A stretch of 38,178 nucleotides of DNA, taken from the NCBI GenBank assembly GCA_024683645.1, contig JAIKYA010000177.1, positions 1 through 38,178 of the forward strand, written 5' to 3'. Below the pieces are notes generated by a model, which was given only the letters and a program-made list of their open reading frames with translations, was not told the origin of the DNA and made no database searches. How positions within the stretch are numbered: position 1 is the first letter of the stretch; each line of letters opens with the position of its first letter. The stretch comes from Lachnospiraceae bacterium. GTDB taxonomy: Bacteria > Bacillota > Clostridia > Lachnospirales > Lachnospiraceae. Position numbers and translations under genes: made by a program. Shown one piece after another: positions 33,638 through 38,178 of the stretch.

Positions 33638-34767
33638 TTCTTTTCCTTCTCCCCGTCGTCTTTTGTCTCTTCAGTCTGTGTATCTTCTGTTTTTGTTTCC
33701 TTTTTATCTTTTGTATCTTTCGTATCTTCTGCTTTTTCTTCTGCCCTTTTATCTGCGGGCTTTTCTATTCCCAGCTTTTTTCTTATAAATGCGACAGATC
33801 TTTTGATCAGATGCTTGCCGAAAATCCTGTGAGCGATAAACCTTACGACAAGGATTACTATCACGAATTTGATCAGCGAGATGATAAGGTAAGGCAGGTC
33901 TATCACGAGGTTGATAAAGAAGTTCTTTATATTCTCGCCTATATTCTTAAGACTTCTGAAGAAGCCCTCTTCCATCCTCTCCACGTCGGTCTGCTCTTCG
34001 ACCGGTGTCAGTTCTTCAACCTCGGTAATGCTGAGTCTGAGTGTTGCATAATCAACCTGGTTGTCATAGGTACGGAGCTGGCTTTCCATGCTCTCGATCT
34101 GGTATCTTATATCACCGAGACGGCTCTCGAGAGTTATCAGATCCTCTATGGTCTCAGCCCTGTCCATCATCTCGAGAAGGCGCTTTTCCTGAGCTTTCAG
34201 AGCATTTTTGTGGCTCTCCATATCCACATAGTTAAGTGTTACATCGGAAACGTTTTCATCCCGCTGCACCACATTCGATACTTCCGCAACTTCGGAAAGA
34301 AACTCATCCATCTTTGCCGCGGGTATACGCAGTGTCATGGAAGAATTCCTGGTCTTGCGCCCGGAATAATTGCTGCCGTTATAAGTGGAACTGTTCTCGA
34401 TATAACCGCCGAAAAATGCGGTCCTCTGAGTGACTTTCTCGACCAGTACTTCGAATTCCCTGGTCTCGACCGACATGCTGATATTGCGGATAAGCTTCCT
34501 GTTTGTTGCCTGAGTGGCAGGTGTGTCGGGCGCGGAGGTCTGATTCATATCTGCCATATCGGCTTCCGCAGGCGCTTCGTAATACTCTTCAAAGCCTTCA
34601 TCGGCAGTGGTCGCGCCGGCAGCCATATCGGCTGCTGCCGTGTCGTAAACCGCCCTCGGTGTATCTGCAGTTGCCGCTGCATTTGCCGCCTTGGTGCTGC
34701 CGGAATTGCCGCAGCCTGCGGTAAAAAGCATCATTGCTGCAAGAACTATCGCTATCTTCTTTTTCAT
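33634..34767 (-). CDS. DUF4349 lipoprotein
   Basis: I prefer the ATG at 34767 (MKKKIAIVLAAM), 8 bases after GGGGAGGG; the ATG at 34773 is too close to that site. A lipobox TAGC is followed by an Ala/Asp/Thr-rich spacer (about 25-85). The DUF4349 domain has KLIRNISMSVETREFEVLV near 92 and TLNYVDMESHKNALKAQEKRLLEMM near 180, an external coiled coil, a membrane helix pair near 285-315, and a Lys/Glu/Thr-rich tail (about 330-377). Function is unknown, but the family is common on Clostridia surfaces. The next gene starts at its stop (ATGA). Confidence 0.9.
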   Translation of the reverse strand: MKKKIAIVLAAMMLFTAGCGNSGSTKAANAAATADTPRAVYDTAAADMAAGATTADEGFEEYYEAPAEADMADMNQTSAPDTPATQATNRKLIRNISMSVETREFEVLVEKVTQRTAFFGGYIENSSTYNGSNYSGRKTRNSSMTLRIPAAKMDEFLSEVAEVSNVVQRDENVSDVTLNYVDMESHKNALKAQEKRLLEMMDRAETIEDLITLESRLGDIRYQIESMESQLRTYDNQVDYATLRLSITEVEELTPVEEQTDVERMEEGFFRSLKNIGENIKNFFINLVIDLPYLIISLIKFVIVILVVRFIAHRIFGKHLIKRSVAFIRKKLGIEKPADKRAEEKAEDTKDTKDKKETKTEDTQTEETKDDGEKEKK

Positions 34768-34788
34768 AAACATTCCCTCCCCTGAATG

Positions 34789-34816
34789 AAAGATCCTTCG
34801 TTTCCGAAGAATCTTT
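34789..34816 (-). terminator. GNRA-loop hairpin, weak terminator
   Basis: Arms AAAGATCCTTCG (34789-34800) and CGAAGAATCTTT (34805-34816) form a 12-bp stem with one G-U pair and a GAAA loop on the minus strand. The T-run after the stem is short (TCTTT), so it may be a weak terminator for the beta-helix gene or a bidirectional one. Confidence 0.55.
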
Positions 34817-34833
34817 TTACTGTTCTGTCTTAT

Positions 34834-34854
34834 ATACGTTCAGGGAAAACGTAT
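34834..34854. promoter_or_regulatory. 21-bp inverted repeat upstream of the DUF4349 operon
   Basis: ATACGTT and AACGTAT flank a 7-base centre. It lies between the beta-helix gene and the hairpin. It could be an operator for the DUF4349 operon, but no convincing promoter was found between it and the gene. Confidence 0.3.
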
Positions 34855-34866
34855 TTATGGAAAAAC

Positions 34867-37422
34867 TCAATATTCCTGTTTTTTCTTGATCTTGCAGTTC
34901 TTAAGCACAGGAAGCTTCGTCTTGTCGCAGAAAAGCGTGCCGTTGATAGTACAGTTGACAAAGCTTAAGTTCATGCTGTCACCGCTGTCAACATCACCGT
35001 TGAATACACAGCCTTCCATCTCCAGTGTATCTGCGATCACCGTTTTTGAACCGCGCAATACCATAAAGGAGTAGTAGATACCAAGGCCTGTTTCCTTCTG
35101 GGTCTCACACGATCTGCCGTCCGGTGTGCTCATTATGCAGTTCTTTATCCTTATATTCTTACAGTCAAGCTTGAAATAATCGTTTCCGTTTTCATCCTTC
35201 CACTGGTTCGGCTCTATATCGATACCGGCCATGGGTGCCGTTCCGTTGGCGCTGTCTATCACACAGTCCTCTATCAGCAGATCCTCTGCCTGTATAACGC
35301 TTATATTGTTTCTTCTGTTATTATACAGCTCGCAGTTGATGATCTTTATATCATTGGGAGGATCCTCGGCCTTGGAAGAATATATATAAATGCCGTCGGC
35401 CCAATTGTCGTAAATAAGCATATCCCTTACTTCGACTTTTTCGGAAAGTGTTCCGATGACAACACCGAAACCTTCCTGGTTGAATCCTATATTGTCTATA
35501 TAGCCCTCATGCTTCTCCCTGCCGCCTTCTATCTGGCCGCCCTGTACCAGCACATTTGAACAGTCTTTTATGCTTATGATACTGTACTGGGTCTTGTCGG
35601 TAGCATTCACATGAAGTACGGCTTCCGGATCCATGATAAGCTTTACGTTGTCTTTAAGCTTTATGGCTACTACTGTTTTATTTACGTCGATATTGTAATA
35701 TCCCTCGGGTACGTATACCGTATAGTCCAGTTCAGGAGCTGCTGCCGCAGCCTCTATAGCTGCGTTGAATGCCGCTTCGTCTGCCAGTCCGTCATAAGGA
35801 ATGGCACCGTAATCCTGTACATTTACATACTTTTCGGGCACTTCAACCTTCCTGCTCCTGCGCACAACTACCTTGATGCTTATCTTCTTCTTTCCTATGA
35901 CAGCAGTAATGGTCGCATCATGTCCGCCCTTTCTGCCCTGCAGACGTCCGAACTCGTCAACAAAAGCAACGGAGGGAGAGCTGCTCTTATACTCAACATC
36001 CCTGTAAACTCCCACGGGTACCAGTGTATAATACCTGCCCTCTTCTACGTCTACAGAATACTGTCCGTCGGTTTCTTTCAGATATTCATCCGTAGCAAAC
36101 TCGGGCTTTTCAACATATACGGTCGTCCTGTATTCTACATCTTTGTACCTGCAGGTGATAACGGTATTGCCGCTCACAGCTCCCGCCGTTATCTTTCCTT
36201 TCTCGTTAACCGTAGCGATATTCTTATCTGCCGTATCCCATACGGCATCCTTATTTTTTACCTTATAGAATTTAACTGTTTTGCTCTTTCCCGGCTCCAG
36301 ATAGAGTTCCTTTTCAGCCGCGCGCACATTTACGCTCAGGGTCTTCACCATACGTTTTCTGTCGGTAGCCTTTATCTTTGCCTCACCGGGTGTTACCGCA
36401 GTGAGCTTGCCTGTCCTGGTCAGCGTAACAGTGGCGGCATTGGCGGAGGCATTTCCGCTCACTACCTCCCAGAGTGCTTTCTTCTTAACAAAGCCGTCAT
36501 CAAACTTCACCTTCACGGTCTGTCCCACGTTCATATCAATGGATGAGCTGAAATCCGTGATCTTTGAGACGTTCTCTACTTTTACCCTCTTGGTAAACTT
36601 CCGGCCGCCGACATACACATCAACAGTGGCACTGCCCTTGCTGACAGCCGTTACTTTGTTGCCGGAAACCTTGATTATATTAGGATTGGAACTGTACCAT
36701 GCCGCATCAAAATGATCCCTGTCATAATTGAACTGGATCTCGGCAGACTCGCCCTCGCCGAGAGTGAGCGTACCGCCCTGCATACAGGGCAGATATATAT
36801 GTACATTAAGCTTTTTGGAATGGTCCCCGCCGGACATGATGACGATCGGATCCTTGGGAGTGACCTTTCTGGCCTTACCCTGATTCTTCTTGATGGAAAA
36901 ATACTTCTTTCCTTCCAGTGTCTGGCAGGTCCAGTCATCCTCGGGCAGTTCCAGTCTCTGTCCTCTGATCATCCACACATCGGTCATGCCTTCCTCATAG
37001 AGGATAACGGAATTCAGTGCGGAACGGTTTATATCCGAAACTTCACCCGTTGCATTTACGGATACCCCGTATATTGCGTCAAATGCTTCCTCGCTTATTC
37101 CTTCTTCAGTGGGAAGTACCACTACGGGAGCTGCGGCTTCGGCTGTAACAACGGGAGTTTCCTCTTCCGTAATAACTGCCTCTTCGTGCTGATCCTGCAC
37201 TACAGGTGAAGCCTCCTGCTTCTGCTCCGTATTATTCTTTTTCTTCTTTTTCTTTTCAGTCTTATTGTCGCTGGAGCTGTCATTATCACCGGTTTCGACC
37301 ACTTCGATCTCACCGTCATCCGTAACCACCTCTTCGGACGCAAAAACAGCCACAGGCTGCATTGAACCTGCAGCCAGCACCACGCTCATTAACATTGTAA
37401 ATAGTCTCTTTTTCATCATCAT
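34867..37422 (-). CDS. Large secreted protein: Ig-like domains plus pectate lyase-type beta-helix
   Basis: A signal peptide (KKRLFTMLMSVVLAAGSMQPVAVFA) is followed by a low-complexity acidic/Lys-rich linker (about 30-100), then several Big-like beta domains (about 210-525) with the tell-tale WYSSNPNIIKVSGNKVTAV and NIATVNEKGKI pieces. The C-terminal domain (about 535-850) starts with VNVQDYGAIPYDG, the opening of pectate lyase superfamily beta-helices, and contains repeated coils such as NVLVQGGQIEGG and DLLIEDCVIDSA. Possible roles are polysaccharide lyase, hydrolase or epimerase, or phage/receptor-like adhesion. I see no definite catalytic set. There is no sortase signal. The ATG is in a run of three ATGs with no ribosome site, directly behind a -10 box. 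Confidence 0.87.
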   Translation of the reverse strand: MMMKKRLFTMLMSVVLAAGSMQPVAVFASEEVVTDDGEIEVVETGDNDSSSDNKTEKKKKKKNNTEQKQEASPVVQDQHEEAVITEEETPVVTAEAAAPVVVLPTEEGISEEAFDAIYGVSVNATGEVSDINRSALNSVILYEEGMTDVWMIRGQRLELPEDDWTCQTLEGKKYFSIKKNQGKARKVTPKDPIVIMSGGDHSKKLNVHIYLPCMQGGTLTLGEGESAEIQFNYDRDHFDAAWYSSNPNIIKVSGNKVTAVSKGSATVDVYVGGRKFTKRVKVENVSKITDFSSSIDMNVGQTVKVKFDDGFVKKKALWEVVSGNASANAATVTLTRTGKLTAVTPGEAKIKATDRKRMVKTLSVNVRAAEKELYLEPGKSKTVKFYKVKNKDAVWDTADKNIATVNEKGKITAGAVSGNTVITCRYKDVEYRTTVYVEKPEFATDEYLKETDGQYSVDVEEGRYYTLVPVGVYRDVEYKSSSPSVAFVDEFGRLQGRKGGHDATITAVIGKKKISIKVVVRRSRKVEVPEKYVNVQDYGAIPYDGLADEAAFNAAIEAAAAAPELDYTVYVPEGYYNIDVNKTVVAIKLKDNVKLIMDPEAVLHVNATDKTQYSIISIKDCSNVLVQGGQIEGGREKHEGYIDNIGFNQEGFGVVIGTLSEKVEVRDMLIYDNWADGIYIYSSKAEDPPNDIKIINCELYNNRRNNISVIQAEDLLIEDCVIDSANGTAPMAGIDIEPNQWKDENGNDYFKLDCKNIRIKNCIMSTPDGRSCETQKETGLGIYYSFMVLRGSKTVIADTLEMEGCVFNGDVDSGDSMNLSFVNCTINGTLFCDKTKLPVLKNCKIKKKQEY

Positions 37423-37425
37423 GCT

Positions 37426-37454
37426 ATTGTATCACTTTTTTGTCAGCCATGCAA
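37426..37454 (-). promoter_or_regulatory. Promoter of the beta-helix protein gene
   Basis: TTGCAT (37449-37454), a 17-base spacer and TACAAT (37426-37431) preceded by TGA, an extended -10. The first ATG (37422) lies only 3 bases after the -10, so transcripts would be leaderless or begin at the second or third ATG. Confidence 0.55.
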
Positions 37455-37467
37455 GTTTTTCCGATCA

Positions 37468-38178
37468 TCATACCTTATAGCTGCTGACTATGCCGCCGAG
37501 CCTGTTGGACTGCCCGCTTATGCTTTCGGATCTCTCGGTCACGCTGTTTATGATTCCGGCTATCTCACTTACGGAATTGGCTGTCACCTCGGCAGAAGCC
37601 GCATTTTCCTCCGATATCGCCGAAAGGCTCTCTATTGAGGAATTAAGCTCGTCACAGGCATCCTTTATACCGTCCACATTGGCTCTTATGGCATCAAAGC
37701 TCTCTTTGGTATTATTAATGTCTCCGAAAAGGGTAAACAGGTAGTCCCTGGATTCCCGGCTGGTCGCCTCCTGTCCGGACATTACCTCATTAAGGCTGGT
37801 TACCAGGGTTATGGTCTTGCCTGTCTGCACCTTCAGCTCATCCATGATCTTCTTGATGGAAGCTGCGGAATCATTGGACTGGATGGCCAGCTTGCCTATC
37901 TCTTCTGCTACCACGGCAAACCCGCGGCCTGCCTCTCCGGCCCTGGCAGCCTCTATAGAAGCATTAAGCGACAGGAGATTGGTCTGATTTGCAATGGCAT
38001 TGATCACATCCGCCGTACTGATGACTTCGTCCACCGAAGCTCCCACAACTCCTATCTCTCTGGTCACCTGCTCCAGTTCGTTCATGGACTTCTGTATGGC
38101 ATCGATCAGCACGTCAAAACTCTCCGCCACCTTTACGGAGTTCTCGCTCATGCCCGTCGTACATTCTTCTGCCCCGCT
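37468..38178 (-). CDS. Methyl-accepting chemotaxis protein, C-terminal part (partial at window edge)
   Basis: The frame stays open to the window edge, so the ATG at 38151 is not the true start and the sensor and membrane part lie outside. The visible 236 residues are the cytoplasmic signalling rod: [21 protein letters not shown] is the hairpin tip that contacts CheA and CheW, followed by [11 protein letters not shown] and the returning helix with [15 protein letters not shown]. The end, [13 protein letters not shown], is normal, without a CheR-binding tether pentapeptide. It is followed by the beta-helix gene after 45 bases. Confidence 0.96.
   Translation of the reverse strand, partial: SGAEECTTGMSENSVKVAESFDVLIDAIQKSMNELEQVTREIGVVGASVDEVISTADVINAIANQTNLLSLNASIEAARAGEAGRGFAVVAEEIGKLAIQSNDSAASIKKIMDELKVQTGKTITLVTSLNEVMSGQEATSRESRDYLFTLFGDINNTKESFDAIRANVDGIKDACDELNSSIESLSAISEENAASAEVTANSVSEIAGIINSVTERSESISGQSNRLGGIVSSYKV

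Overview
The window looks like a chromosome segment from an anaerobic Firmicute, most likely a Clostridia member close to Lachnospiraceae. This is inferred from the divIC-like/tilS/hpt/ftsH block, the XpaC-like/TelA pair, the DUF5685, DUF4230, DUF4349 and DUF3298 families, strong AGGAGG-type ribosome sites and ATGA gene overlaps. No rRNA, tRNA, CRISPR array or intact insertion sequence was seen. Every convincing gene is on the minus strand, so transcription runs from high to low coordinates. The only plus-strand coding signal is a decayed glycosyltransferase fragment.

Region A (about 12.3 kb down to 0.37 kb) is an accessory surface-glycan or modified-peptide locus. In transcription order it holds a polytopic GT-C-like membrane protein and a three-domain protein (GT2, SipW-like S26 peptidase core, zinc-ribbon/methyltransferase-like domain). 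A divergent promoter region with a 16-bp palindrome follows, then a 74-residue orphan protein, a secreted protein with four chitobiase/hexosaminidase C-terminal-type repeats, a GT2, a GT8-radical SAM fusion, a PqqD-like protein and an ABC exporter. PqqD, radical SAM, peptidase core and exporter together recall RiPP maturation, but here they are joined to glycosyltransferases. This is the best candidate for an undescribed system.

Region B (13.5 to 12.3 kb) has a membrane-anchored coiled-coil protein and a 41-residue small ORF, preceded by an intergenic region packed with hairpins.

Region C (28.4 to 13.9 kb) is a very tightly packed run of genes with mostly overlapping or near-abutting ends. 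It begins with two DUF4230 proteins, then a tandem pair of membrane EAL proteins (one with catalytic residues, one degenerate), a rhomboid protease, a flavodoxin-SCP2 fusion, DUF5685, a J-domain protein with a Cys-rich tail and a small membrane protein. It ends with murG, a HIT hydrolase, a DivIC-like protein, tilS, hpt and ftsH. It may be one long operon from an extended -10 promoter near 28.48 kb.

Region D (31.2 to 28.5 kb) is an XpaC-like/TelA two-gene operon, followed by a large REP-like inverted repeat. Region E (34.8 to 31.2 kb) is an envelope-associated operon (DUF4349 and DUF3298 lipoproteins, a GIY-YIG protein, a DUF308 membrane protein) ending in a clear terminator. Region F (38.2 to 34.9 kb) has the 3' end of a chemotaxis receptor and a large secreted Ig-like/beta-helix protein. 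The first 366 bases hold no convincing complete gene.
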